A stretch of 64,000 bases of DNA, taken from contig NZ_BTVP01000013.1 in NCBI RefSeq assembly GCF_045863935.1, positions 21,589-85,588 on the forward strand, in the 5' to 3' direction. Position 1 is the first letter of the stretch. Each line of letters starts with the position of its first letter. The position numbers were made by a program, and so were the translations under genes. This DNA comes from Parvibaculum sp045863935. GTDB taxonomy: Bacteria; Pseudomonadota; Alphaproteobacteria; Parvibaculales; Parvibaculaceae. The notes under the pieces were generated by a model, which was given only the letters and a program-made list of their open reading frames with translations, searched no databases and was not told where the DNA came from. Shown piece after piece: positions 46,215 through 56,088 of this stretch.

Positions 46215-46712
46215 ATGGATATAGGGGCGAACGGGTTCCGTGACCCGCGGCTGGACTGGCTTTATGGCTACTGGCTGCAAAAGAGGGGCGACCGGCGCGC
46301 TGCGTCGCGTGGCGATCTCGCTCCGTCCGAGATAAAATCCGTCTTGCCGATCCTGAATCTCATCGATGTGCGGCGCGAGCCGCTGGGCTTCCGGCATCGT
46401 CTCGTCGGCACGGAAATCGTGGAGCGCCTGGGGCGCGATGCGACGGGCTGCTGGGTCGGATCGGCGCTTTATGGCCCCGCATGGCAGGACATCTTCGACG
46501 GGCTCCGCACCGTCATGGAGGAAGTCCGTCCCTATCGGCGCCTCACCCGCCTCGACTGGCATGCGCGGCACTGGCTCTCGATGGAGTCGCTGGAACTTCC
46601 CCTTGTCGACGACGAGGGCGAGGTCAACATGATCGTGCGCGCGGCGAGTTACTTCACCGATCCGCAGTCGGCAACGCGCGAACGGTGCATCGTCTCGCCG
46701 CTCGTGGCCTGA
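46215..46712 (+). CDS. PAS_5-type PAS domain protein
   Basis: This 165-residue protein resembles the short alphaproteobacterial PAS_5 family (PF07310): RLDWLYGYWLQKRGDRRAAS at the N-terminus, then LPILNLIDV, RHRLVGTEIVERLGRDATG and a final strand pair with ELPLVDDEGEVNMIVRAAS. No output domain or membrane segment is attached, so it is a free sensor module. The ATG at 46215 follows gccggggggcaaa. Confidence 0.78.
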   Translation: MDIGANGFRDPRLDWLYGYWLQKRGDRRAASRGDLAPSEIKSVLPILNLIDVRREPLGFRHRLVGTEIVERLGRDATGCWVGSALYGPAWQDIFDGLRTVMEEVRPYRRLTRLDWHARHWLSMESLELPLVDDEGEVNMIVRAASYFTDPQSATRERCIVSPLVA

Positions 46713-46718
46713 AGGTCT

Positions 46719-47393
46719 TCAGTTCTTCTTGCTGCAATCCGGAATGGCGAGGCCCTGCGGCAATATCGTCGTGCCGTCTCCGCAGGCGCGGGCGAGCTGC
46801 TCGTTCGTCAGCCCCATGGAGCGGGTGAAATCCGCGCCGGACAGATCGGCGCCGGTGAAATCCACGCGCGTCAGATAGGCGTGGCGGAAAATGGCGTTGC
46901 GCGCATTCACGTTCGTGAATTTCGTCCCCTTCACATATTCGAGCATGCGCAAATTGGCGCCCGAGAGGTTCGCGCCCGTGAAGTCGGCGCCCGACATGCG
47001 CACGGCATCGAGCCGCGTGTTGGAAAGATCGGCGCCTCTCAATGTGGCGCCCGTCAGCACGGCGCCTGCCATGTTGGAGCCGCTGAAATTCGCGCCGTCG
47101 AGTTTCGCGCGGTTGAGATGGATGCCGGTGAGGTCGGCGCCGCGAAGCCGCGCGCCGGTCAGGTCCACGCGCTGGAAGGCGGCAAGGCGGAGAAACTGCC
47201 CGTCGAAATTCGCTTCCCGGAGGTCGCAGCGCTCGCAATTGATAATGGTCTTGAACTGGTCCGAGACGATTTTGGCGGCAAGCGCCTGAACCTCGGGGGT
47301 CGGTTCGGCGCGCGCGGGCGCAACATTCATTGCGATGGCGGCGAGCAGAAGAACCGCGTATCGCCTGGTCCTGGTGTTTTTCAATCTTTTCAA
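46719..47393 (-). CDS. Secreted pentapeptide-repeat protein
   Basis: This 224-residue protein has a signal peptide (cut near ARA about residue 29) and two cysteines (INCERCDLR). About 20 A(D/N)LxX pentapeptide repeats follow (LTGARLRGADLTGIHLNRAK, LSGANLRMLEYVKGTKFTNV), which fold as a right-handed quadrilateral beta helix. The function is unknown. Some pentapeptide proteins mimic DNA, but a secreted one would not meet gyrase. Confidence 0.85.
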   Translation of the reverse strand: MKRLKNTRTRRYAVLLLAAIAMNVAPARAEPTPEVQALAAKIVSDQFKTIINCERCDLREANFDGQFLRLAAFQRVDLTGARLRGADLTGIHLNRAKLDGANFSGSNMAGAVLTGATLRGADLSNTRLDAVRMSGADFTGANLSGANLRMLEYVKGTKFTNVNARNAIFRHAYLTRVDFTGADLSGADFTRSMGLTNEQLARACGDGTTILPQGLAIPDCSKKN

Positions 47394-47415
47394 TCCGTTT
47401 ACACGAAAGTGTGGT

Positions 47416-47805
47416 TCACGCGAAATGCGTGGCTATCGGCGTACCGCGTTTCAGCGTCTTCGTCACCGGGGTTTTCTCGATGATGTCGCGAATGCGTGCC
47501 ATCTGCTCCTCGCTCAGCGTCTCGCTGAAGGAGATCGTTCGCTCGATGCTTTCATTGCCTTCCGGGTCGCGCTTGAACCGGAGATCCGCCGTGATCGTGC
47601 CAAGCTGCCACCCCTTGCGGTCGGCATACATGCGCAGCGTCGCCGAGGAGCAGGCCGCGAGCGAGGCAAGCAGCAGCTCGTAAGGCGCCGGGCCTTTGTC
47701 GGTGCCGTGATTGTTCTCCGGTTCGTCCGCCGTCAGGCGGTGCTGGCGCGCTTCCATTTCCTGGAAGACGCCCGCCTTGCTCACGAGATGTACGCTTGTC
47801 GCCAT
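47416..47805 (-). CDS. OsmC/Ohr-family protein
   Basis: This 129-residue protein has the OsmC fold with PAPYELLLASLAACSSATLRM (Cys about residue 52), the usual site of the peroxide-reacting thiol, and the C-terminal TPVTKTLKRGTPIATHF. The second catalytic cysteine of Ohr is not evident (the C-terminal region shows Thr/Lys), so peroxidase activity is uncertain. It resembles the YhfA branch. It lies 8 bases after the pirin gene and is likely cotranscribed. Confidence 0.82.
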   Translation of the reverse strand: MATSVHLVSKAGVFQEMEARQHRLTADEPENNHGTDKGPAPYELLLASLAACSSATLRMYADRKGWQLGTITADLRFKRDPEGNESIERTISFSETLSEEQMARIRDIIEKTPVTKTLKRGTPIATHFA

Positions 47806-47812
47806 ACTGTCC

Positions 47813-48730
47813 TCACCGTTCGGGCAGGGGAATGAACTCGGTTTCGCCGGGCACGTCCCTGAAGCGCTTCTGTACCCAGTCTTCCTTTGCCTGCTCGATC
47901 CGCTCCTTGCTCGACGAGACGAAATTCCACCAGATATGCCTCGGGCCGTCCATCGTCGCGCCGCCGAGCAGCATCATGCGCGCGGGGCGCACCGCCGTCA
48001 CCGTGATGCGGTCGCCGGGGCGGAAGATCAGGAGCTGCGGTCCCTCGAAGCTTTCGCCTGCTATCTCCACGCTCCCGTCGGCCACATAGATGGCGCGTTC
48101 CTCGTAGTGCGCATCGAGAGGCACGCTCTTTCCCGCTTCGAGCGACACATCCACATAGAACCAGTCCGACAGTGTTGTCACAGGGGAGCGCTCGCCGAAA
48201 GCATGGCCCGCGATCACGCGCGCGCTCACGCCCTTGTCCGTCACCACCGGCAGCTCCGATTGCGGATAGTGCTGGAAGCCGGGGTCCGTTTCTTCCAGCG
48301 CCTTCGGCAGGGCTACCCAGCTCTGCATGCCGGAAAGGCGCTGGCCGCTCTTTCGCTGTGCGTCGGGTGTCCTCTCCGAATGCGCAATGCCGCGCCCCGC
48401 CGTCATCAGGTTCATGGCGCCGGGCAGGATTTCGAGCGCGTTGCCCTCGCTGTCGCGATGCATGATCGCGCCCTCGAAGAGATAGGTGACGGTCGACAGG
48501 CCGATATGCGGGTGCGGCCGCACATCCATGCCGATGCCGGCCGGCATCGCGGCCGGGCCCATCTGGTCCAGAAAGATGAAAGGCCCCACCATCTGCCGCT
48601 TCGCTTGGGGCAGGGCGCGACGGACCTCGAAGTTCCCGATATCGCGCGCTCGCGGCACGATCGCGAATTCCAGCGCATCGCAGGACTTGCGATCGCCCGG
48701 TTCGGGGTCCTTGTCGGGTAACCAGCTCAT
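47813..48730 (-). CDS. Pirin-family bicupin protein
   Basis: This 305-residue double cupin has the pirin iron site: DVRPHPHIGLSTVTYLFEGA (two His, about residues 72-74), then AGRGIAHSE (His about 116), and GVSARVIAGHAFGERSPV at the second cupin. Bacterial pirins are quercetinase-like or regulate metabolic enzymes. Divergent from purA and followed by the OsmC gene in the same direction. Confidence 0.87.
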   Translation of the reverse strand: MSWLPDKDPEPGDRKSCDALEFAIVPRARDIGNFEVRRALPQAKRQMVGPFIFLDQMGPAAMPAGIGMDVRPHPHIGLSTVTYLFEGAIMHRDSEGNALEILPGAMNLMTAGRGIAHSERTPDAQRKSGQRLSGMQSWVALPKALEETDPGFQHYPQSELPVVTDKGVSARVIAGHAFGERSPVTTLSDWFYVDVSLEAGKSVPLDAHYEERAIYVADGSVEIAGESFEGPQLLIFRPGDRITVTAVRPARMMLLGGATMDGPRHIWWNFVSSSKERIEQAKEDWVQKRFRDVPGETEFIPLPER

Positions 48731-48813
48731 CGCAACTCCATTTTACGGCGGGCAGGATAACGCCAGAGGCAGCCAAAGTCCCTTCCCATCGGCCTCCTGA
48801 TCGGATAGACAAT

Positions 48814-48853
48814 GCCAAAGCCCCCGGCCCAAAAGGCCAAGGGGGCTTTCGGC
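48814..48853 (+). promoter_or_regulatory. Strong hairpin in the purA leader
   Basis: A long nested hairpin (aaagccccc at 48817-48825 with gggggcttt at 48841-48849, and an inner ggcc-caaaa-ggcc) lies 66 bases before purA. It has no following T run in either direction, so it is not a plain terminator. It could be an RNA control element or an mRNA-stabilising structure. The region also contains the pirin promoter. Confidence 0.5.
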
Positions 48854-48918
48854 TTGTCTGGGGGTCCGCGTGGACGCCTCGCGCAGGCGGGCACCCACTT
48901 CCTAAGGCATTGAATCAA

Positions 48919-50211
48919 ATGGCAAATGTGGCGGTAGTCGGCTCCCAGTGGGGAGACGAGGGCAAGGGCAAGATCGTGGACTGGCTCAGCGAGCGCGCCG
49001 ATGTCGTGGTGCGTTTTCAAGGTGGCCATAATGCGGGCCACACGCTCGTCATCGACGGCGTCACCTACAAGCTCTCGCTGCTGCCGTCGGGCATCGTGCG
49101 GCCGGGCAAGCTCTCCATTCTTGGCAATGGCGTCGTGCTCGACCCCTGGGCCTTTGCGAAGGAAGTGGACGAGATCGCCGCCAAGGGCGTGAAGGTCACG
49201 CCCGAGAACCTCAAGATCGCCGAAAATGCCGTCCTGATCCTGCCGGTTCACCGCGAACTCGACGAGATGCGCGAAGGCTCGAATTCGGGCGTGAAGATCG
49301 GCACGACGAAGCGCGGCATCGGGCCTGCCTATGAAGACAAGGCGGGCCGCCGCGCCATCCGTGTGATCGATCTTGCCGATCCCTCGACGCTTCCGATCAA
49401 GGTCGAGGGGCTGCTCGCCCATCACAACGCGCTTCGCCGCGGCAACAATCTCGAAGAGCTTGCGGCCGGTCCCATCGTCGAGGGGCTGCTCGCCATCGCG
49501 CCGCGCGTGCTCCCCTATGTCGCGCCCGTCTGGCGTGTGCTCGACGAGGCGAAGCGCAAGGGAGAGCGCATCCTCTTCGAGGGCGCGCAGGGCACCATGC
49601 TCGACGTCGATCACGGCACCTATCCTTTCGTCACCTCGTCGAACACCGTTGCCGGTCAGGCGGCGGGCGGTTCGGGCGTCGGTCCTGGCGCCATCGGTTA
49701 CGTGCTCGGCATCACCAAGGCCTATACGACGCGCGTCGGCGAGGGTCCGTTCCCGACCGAGCTCACCGGCGAGACGGGCCAGCGGCTCGGCGAGCGCGGC
49801 CACGAGTTCGGCACGGTCACGGGGCGCAAGCGCCGCTGCGGCTGGTTCGACGCCGTCATGGTGCGCCAGGCGATCAAGACCGGCGGCATCACCGGCATCG
49901 CGCTGACGAAGCTCGACGTGCTCGACGGTTTCGACGAGATCAAGGTCTGCGTCGCTTACGAAGTCGACGGCAAGCGCCTCGATCATTTCCCGGCCGGTAT
50001 GGACGCGCAGGCGAAAGTGACGCCCATCTACGAAACGCTCGAAGGCTGGCAGGACAGCACGCAGGGCGCGCGCTCATGGGCGCAGTTGCCTGCCGCCGCC
50101 GTCAAATATGTGCGCTACGTGGAAGAGCTGATCGAGGCGCCGGTGGCGCTTCTCTCCACCTCGCCCGACCGCGAGGATACGATCCTGATGACCGATCCCT
50201 TCGCGGATTGA
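48919..50211 (+). CDS. purA: Adenylosuccinate synthetase
   Basis: This 430-residue GTP-dependent enzyme joins IMP and aspartate on the way to AMP. The head MANVAVVGSQWGDEGKGKIV carries the P-loop and catalytic Asp. GHNAGHTLV (His about 41), GTTKRGIGPAYEDKAGRRA, the IMP-binding QGTMLDVDHGTYPFVTSSNT, and GRKRRCGWFDAVMVR near the end are all normal. The start at 48919 is the family start, with taagg upstream. A TTG at 48910 is unlikely. Confidence 0.97.
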   Translation: MANVAVVGSQWGDEGKGKIVDWLSERADVVVRFQGGHNAGHTLVIDGVTYKLSLLPSGIVRPGKLSILGNGVVLDPWAFAKEVDEIAAKGVKVTPENLKIAENAVLILPVHRELDEMREGSNSGVKIGTTKRGIGPAYEDKAGRRAIRVIDLADPSTLPIKVEGLLAHHNALRRGNNLEELAAGPIVEGLLAIAPRVLPYVAPVWRVLDEAKRKGERILFEGAQGTMLDVDHGTYPFVTSSNTVAGQAAGGSGVGPGAIGYVLGITKAYTTRVGEGPFPTELTGETGQRLGERGHEFGTVTGRKRRCGWFDAVMVRQAIKTGGITGIALTKLDVLDGFDEIKVCVAYEVDGKRLDHFPAGMDAQAKVTPIYETLEGWQDSTQGARSWAQLPAAAVKYVRYVEELIEAPVALLSTSPDREDTILMTDPFAD

Positions 50212-50219
50212 ACCAGTAT

Positions 50220-50343
50220 GTCATTGCCGGGCCGGACGAAGTCCGTGACCCGGCAATCCAGTAGCCGCGAAGCGGCGTCGGGAAAGACTCTTCGCAATAT
50301 CGACAATCTTTCTGGACCCCCGAGTCAAGCCCGGGGGTGACAT
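50220..50343. repeat. Dispersed palindromic intergenic repeat (REP-like) after purA
   Basis: Three consecutive dyads are seen: ATTGCCGGG ... CCCGGCAAT (50223-50257) with inner CGGAC-gaa-GTCCG, GCCGC-gaa-GCGGC near 50263, and CCCCCG ... CCGGGGG near 50318-50337. The phrase on non-coding strand reading of a genome-wide alphaproteobacterial repeat (attgccgggtcacggacttcgt type) is familiar. It resembles the 51.4 kb repeat in organisation. Confidence 0.7.
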
Positions 50344-50359
50344 AAAAAAGAGAAAACAA

Positions 50360-50388
50360 AAAAGGCGCCGGACATCCCGGCGCCTTTT
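50360..50388. terminator. Bidirectional terminator between purA and the MAPEG gene
   Basis: A 12-bp stem (aaaaggcgccgg / ccggcgcctttt) with a 5-base loop, A-rich on its left and T-rich on its right, lies between convergent genes. Confidence 0.9.
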
Positions 50389-50408
50389 CTTCTGAAAGCC
50401 GAAGCGTT

Positions 50409-50813
50409 CTACATCGCGCCTTGCAGCAGCGCGACGAAGACCATGCCGCAACCGATCACACCGGCGAGCCAGAGCAGGGTGCGGAGGCCCGCCACCGTGA
50501 TGCCTGCAACATAGACGATCGCATAAAGCACGCGTGCGGCGATGAAGATCTGCGCGCCGAGCACGCTTGTCGAGGTGCTCAGCCCCGTCATCGCCAACGG
50601 AATGGCGAACGAGGCGTAGATCAGAAGGTTTTCGAGGTGGTTGAGATAGGCGCGGCGCGCGCGGGCGCCCCATCCCGTCGTTGCCGCCGCCTCGTCGCGA
50701 TTGCCGATGCCCCAGCCAAGTCCCATCGCGGAAACATTCGCATTGGCCGACATGAGGATCAGGATGAAAAGCAGAAGGCCGCCCCAGACGAGCGACCAGA
50801 GTTCCACGGACAT
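50409..50813 (-). CDS. MAPEG-family membrane protein (first of two)
   Basis: This 134-residue protein has four predicted membrane helices and the MAPEG pattern: RARRAYLNHLENLLIYASFA (helix 2 region with the E-N-x-x motif), then AAQIFIAARVLYAIVYVAG. MAPEG proteins are glutathione-dependent membrane enzymes or relatives. The bacterial function is often unknown. A second, divergent copy follows upstream on the same strand. Confidence 0.85.
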   Translation of the reverse strand: MSVELWSLVWGGLLLFILILMSANANVSAMGLGWGIGNRDEAAATTGWGARARRAYLNHLENLLIYASFAIPLAMTGLSTSTSVLGAQIFIAARVLYAIVYVAGITVAGLRTLLWLAGVIGCGMVFVALLQGAM

Positions 50814-50897
50814 GGGTTTCCTCCCCGGTTGATTGCCACCGCGCGAAGCTTAGGCGCGATTCGGCTCGTCCGCACGCGGAACTTCCTGCGCGGACGC

Positions 50898-50928
50898 AAA
50901 CGAATCGCATTCGGCTCAAACGAATCGT
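50898..50928. repeat. Two direct copies of an 11-bp motif between the MAPEG genes
   Basis: CAAACGAATCG occurs at 50898-50908 and 50918-50928, 20 bases apart (about two helical turns), upstream of the first MAPEG gene on the minus strand. The related phrase attcggctc also repeats near 50863 and 50910. The spacing fits a tandem regulator site. Confidence 0.6.
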
Positions 50929-50934
50929 TCCGGT

Positions 50935-51351
50935 CTATTCCATCAGCACGGCGAGAAGCGCCCGGTCGAAGAGCGGCACCATGCAGAGAACGATGCCGAT
51001 GGTGGCGATCTGCCAGATGACGGTGCGCAGCCAGGGAAGGCCCACCGCATAGGCGGGGAGATAGGCGAGGCGTGCCCAGAAATAGACCTGCGCGCCGATC
51101 TCGCTCCACATATCCGTGCGCTCGGTCGCGTAGACGGCGAGGATCACCGCCGCGAAAATGGGGAAGGTCTCGAGATAATTGCGCAGCGCGCGCTCCATGC
51201 GCCCGGCAAGGCCGCTCGCTGGCCGGTGTTCGTCGCGCGCGCTCACCGTGTAGGCATTTCCCTCCTGCGCCGTGTAGGCGAAGCTCTGCGCGCCCACCTG
51301 CACAAGCCCCAGCACGGCGGCCCAGAACAGCATCGCGATTTCAACGGTCAT
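50935..51351 (-). CDS. MAPEG-family membrane protein (second of two)
   Basis: This 138-residue paralogue has the same four-helix outline with RMERALRNYLETFPIFAAVI and AQVYFWARLAYLPAYAVGLP, the family signature. It diverges strongly from its neighbour at 50409-50813. The pair may have arisen by tandem duplication, and MAPEG trimers of mixed subunits are possible but speculative. Confidence 0.85.
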   Translation of the reverse strand: MTVEIAMLFWAAVLGLVQVGAQSFAYTAQEGNAYTVSARDEHRPASGLAGRMERALRNYLETFPIFAAVILAVYATERTDMWSEIGAQVYFWARLAYLPAYAVGLPWLRTVIWQIATIGIVLCMVPLFDRALLAVLME

Positions 51352-51390
51352 GGAAACCCTCCCCGAGCGTCAGATAATTTCTCTACTCTA

Positions 51391-51495
51391 GACGTCATGG
51401 CCCGGCTTGTCCGGGCCATCCACGTCTTGGCCGCTCCCGCAGAAAGAAGACGTAGATGACCCGCCCTCCTTTGTAATCAAGGCGGGCGGGTCATG
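51391..51495. repeat. Palindromic intergenic repeat before the nitronate monooxygenase stop
   Basis: Two dyads: GGCCCGG-cttgt-CCGGGCC (51399-51417), enclosed by gacg and cgtc, and ATGACCCGCC ... GGCGGGTCAT (51456-51494). It lies in a 163-base gap after the nitronate monooxygenase gene. The dyad could also serve as a transcript end, although there is no T run. It is similar in style to the repeat after purA. Confidence 0.65.
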
Positions 51496-51514
51496 ACGAG
51501 AAGGGGGTTACGGT

Positions 51515-52579
51515 TCACCGCCCCAGCATCTTCTCCGCCTCGCGCATCAGCCGCGCCGTCTTCTCCGCCGCCGGTTCCGCCTTCGACAGCGCCGCTGCCT
51601 GTCCCGACCAGAGCTGCATGAATTCCGCGCGGCCGGATTTCGCGCCTGCCGAGGTCAGCGGCGCGATCATGGGGCGTTGCGCGGGGAAGGGCGCGGCGGC
51701 GTCCTCGTGCCAGCGCATTTCCTCCGTCAGGCGGTTGCGGATCGCGCGTGCAGGCCGCCCGGAAAAGATTTTCGTCACCACGGTCGAATGATCCGACGCT
51801 TCGAGAAGCGCCTTCCTGTGAACCGGATGCACCTTCGCCTCGGGGCAGGCGAGATAGGCCGTGCCGAGTTGCACGCCCGCCGCGCCCAGCATGAAGGCCG
51901 CCGCGATCCCGCGTGCATCGCCGATGCCGCCCGCTGCGATGACGGGCACCCGCACCGCGTCCACCACCTGCGGCACCAGCGCCATGGTGCCCACGGTTCC
52001 GAGATCGACATGATCGAGGAACGTGCCGCGATGCCCGCCCGCCTCGTGGCCTTGCGCGATCACCGCGTCGGCGCCGCCCGTTTCCAGCGCGCGCGCTTCC
52101 GCCGCCGTCGTGGCGCTGCCGATCACCGCCATGCCCGCTTCCTTCAGCCGCTCCACGATGGCGCGCGCGGGCAGGCCGAAATGAAAGCTCGCCACGCGCG
52201 GGCGCAGTTCCAGCAGCAATTCCAGCATCTCCTCGTTGAAGGCGGGCGCGGGCACGGAAGGTGGCGGCACTTCGCCGAGCCCGAACTCGGCGAAATAACC
52301 GGCGAGCGCCTTTTGCATTGGCTTCGCGTCGTAGCTCGCGACATCCGGCTCGTGGTGGACAAAGAAATTGAGGTTGAAGCTCTTGTTGGTGAGCCCGCGC
52401 AGGGCCGCCGTTTCCTTGCGCAGCTCCGCCGCGCTCATCATCGCGGAGCCGAGCGCGCCGAGGCCGCCCGCGTTCGATACGGCGGCTGCCAGTTCCGGCG
52501 TCGAGGCGCCCGCCATGGGGGCGAGCAGGATCGGAAGCTCGGTGCCGATGAGCCCCTTGAGGGCAGCTTGTCTGTCCAT
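51515..52579 (-). CDS. Nitronate monooxygenase-family FMN protein
   Basis: This 354-residue TIM-barrel flavoprotein has the NMO/2-nitropropane dioxygenase motifs: LPILLAPMAGASTPELAAAV (residues 16-35), ADAVIAQGHEAGGHRG (about 182, FMN and catalytic His), and VIAAGGIGDARGIAAAFMLG (about 216) followed by GVQLGTAYLA. It oxidises nitronates or related carbanions. Propionate-3-nitronate is a common substrate. Confidence 0.87.
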   Translation of the reverse strand: MDRQAALKGLIGTELPILLAPMAGASTPELAAAVSNAGGLGALGSAMMSAAELRKETAALRGLTNKSFNLNFFVHHEPDVASYDAKPMQKALAGYFAEFGLGEVPPPSVPAPAFNEEMLELLLELRPRVASFHFGLPARAIVERLKEAGMAVIGSATTAAEARALETGGADAVIAQGHEAGGHRGTFLDHVDLGTVGTMALVPQVVDAVRVPVIAAGGIGDARGIAAAFMLGAAGVQLGTAYLACPEAKVHPVHRKALLEASDHSTVVTKIFSGRPARAIRNRLTEEMRWHEDAAAPFPAQRPMIAPLTSAGAKSGRAEFMQLWSGQAAALSKAEPAAEKTARLMREAEKMLGR

Positions 52580-52640
52580 ATCGCGTTTCTCCTCTGTCGC
52601 GCCCTCTTTCCCTTTACCTCTTAAATGGGACGAGTCACAC

Positions 52641-52739
52641 TCCCGACAACCGAGGGGGGCCGGCAGCAGCCGGCTGAGATGAGTCTGAAGCGGCTCACCA
52701 CCCTTAAAACCTGATCCGGGTCATGCCGGCGAAGGGACG
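52641..52739 (+). promoter_or_regulatory. TPP riboswitch upstream of thiC
   Basis: The thi-box core is present: gaggggggccggc, gccggctgagatgag, then acccttaaaacctgatccgggtc in pieces around 52700-52722, and gccggcgaaggga at the 3' end. These are the P2-P5 signatures of the thiamine pyrophosphate aptamer. It lies 85 bases before the thiC start and should lower thiC expression when TPP is abundant. Confidence 0.95.
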
Positions 52740-52823
52740 GGCATTGGCCGAAGGATGGCCGCCACCTCCGCTACCTTCCCGGATTTCCACTCGTGGCCCC
52801 ATAAGGGCAGGCAGAGGAGATCC

Positions 52824-54695
<1,872 letters not shown>

Positions 54696-54713
54696 GTTCC
54701 AGCAAGAGAGGGT

Positions 54714-55685
54714 ATGCAGGTTCTAAAAGTCATGGCCAGCGAACATTCTCTACCGGGTATTTGGATCCGCGCTTTTTGGGGTTTCGGGCCTTGGGAAGAC
54801 GGATATGTAGGTTGGACCCGTGAATCTGATCGGGATCGTATCCTCGCGGAAGCGAACGCCGGAGATCTCATCTTAATTTACGGTGCGAGTTCGGCGGAAA
54901 CGGATCGCGATGACCGAAGACAAGTGCTGGGTGTCCTGCAGATTGATTTGGAGCCGATTATGGATCGGGACAAATCTTCAGCGGTCGGCCTACAGCAAAA
55001 GATCGATAATGGGTGGACTCATCGGTGGACTTATGCAGTTCCCGTGCGCCGGGCTTGGCGGATTGATCGAAGGATCGAGCTGCGCCATCTTGCTCCGACA
55101 ACCTACACACCAAATCAGGCGCGGGTCATCGCGAGCCAAGGTGCCAAGCTCACAGACGAAGAAGTTGAGACGGTGCTACAACTTCCCGTTACCGAAGTGG
55201 ACGTATTCGGTGAGCCACCCGTGGGAGTCGGCGGAGCTAGCTCAGCTACTTTGAAGAGTATCTTTGCGCCCTCGAGAGGCCTGAGTCCCTCATTTGGAAC
55301 GAGAACTAGCGAATACGAAGACGGAGAGCACTGGCTATACATGGCGAAGTTTGATGGGAATATCGCTGCTCTGCTAAACCGCCCCCCCGTCGAACTAGTC
55401 AATAAGTCACTCGTGAAAGTGGGATATTCGAATGCGCCTGACAGACGTTTGGCGGAGTTAAATGCCGGCTTGCCGCCGGCTTGCCTAAAGCGCTGGTCTC
55501 TCTGGTTGCAGTCTGCCGTATACCCCAATGGCGCATCCGCCAAACTCGCCGAAGATGAATTGAAGGCCATTTTCGCCAGTGAGTTCGAATCACTGGGCGG
55601 AGAATTCTACGTAGGTGATAAGGGGAGAATGCCGGTCAAGTTTTCTGCGGCACCCGCTGTTGCTTCTTTTACAATTAAAGCGTGA
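54714..55685 (+). CDS. Low-GC protein with PUA/EVE-like N-terminus and T5orf172 (GIY-YIG-like) C-terminus
   Basis: This 323-residue protein lies between thiC and housekeeping genes and is visibly poorer in G+C with different codon use, a sign of recent transfer. Residues 210-310 resemble the T5orf172/GIY-YIG nuclease fold: WLYMAK, then LVKVGYSNAPDRRLAELNAG (234-252), and AEDELKAIFASEFESLGGEF (279-298). The N-terminal third (GIWIRAFWGFGPW ... DGYVGWTRE ... AGDLILIYG ... VLGVLQIDLEP) has the aromatic and GD-loop pattern of PUA/EVE-like modified-base readers. Together this would suit a modification-directed nuclease, but that is inference. No methyltransferase is adjacent. The start at 54714 follows agagaggg. 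Confidence 0.65.
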   Translation: MQVLKVMASEHSLPGIWIRAFWGFGPWEDGYVGWTRESDRDRILAEANAGDLILIYGASSAETDRDDRRQVLGVLQIDLEPIMDRDKSSAVGLQQKIDNGWTHRWTYAVPVRRAWRIDRRIELRHLAPTTYTPNQARVIASQGAKLTDEEVETVLQLPVTEVDVFGEPPVGVGGASSATLKSIFAPSRGLSPSFGTRTSEYEDGEHWLYMAKFDGNIAALLNRPPVELVNKSLVKVGYSNAPDRRLAELNAGLPPACLKRWSLWLQSAVYPNGASAKLAEDELKAIFASEFESLGGEFYVGDKGRMPVKFSAAPAVASFTIKA

Positions 55686-55713
55686 TCTTAGTTTTGCTTG
55701 AGAGCTTGCTGCC

Positions 55714-56088
55714 ATGACCGATCACGCCATCGCCATTCCCGTTCTCGCTTCGCTCGATCTCGCGCAGTCGAAACATTTCTACGAGGAGAAGCTCGGCTTC
55801 AAGGCGGAGCTTTTCGGCGACTACATGATCGCGAAGCGTGACGGCATGGAGATTCACTTCTGGCTCGCGAATGATCGCATCTATCCTGAAAGCACCTCCT
55901 GCTACATCCGTGGGCCACAGGTGCCCGCGCTCTACGAGGAGCTCTCGAAAAAGGGCATCGGCGTAAATCCCATCGACGGCGAGCGCATTTCGGACTTTCA
56001 GGTGCGGCCGTGGAATATGAAGGAATTCTACGTCTGGGATCCGCACGGTAACCTGCTGAAATTCGGCTGCGCGCCCGAAGAGGTCTGA
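55714..56088 (+). CDS. VOC-superfamily (glyoxalase/bleomycin resistance-like) protein
   Basis: This 124-residue protein has the paired beta-alpha-beta-beta-beta modules of the VOC fold (PVLASLDLAQSKHFYEEKLG ... FYVWDPHGNLLKF). Metal ligands could be His at HFW and Glu in MKEFYVWD. Such proteins bind or modify small ligands. The stop overlaps the mug start by one base, so the two are cotranscribed. Confidence 0.8.
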   Translation: MTDHAIAIPVLASLDLAQSKHFYEEKLGFKAELFGDYMIAKRDGMEIHFWLANDRIYPESTSCYIRGPQVPALYEELSKKGIGVNPIDGERISDFQVRPWNMKEFYVWDPHGNLLKFGCAPEEV

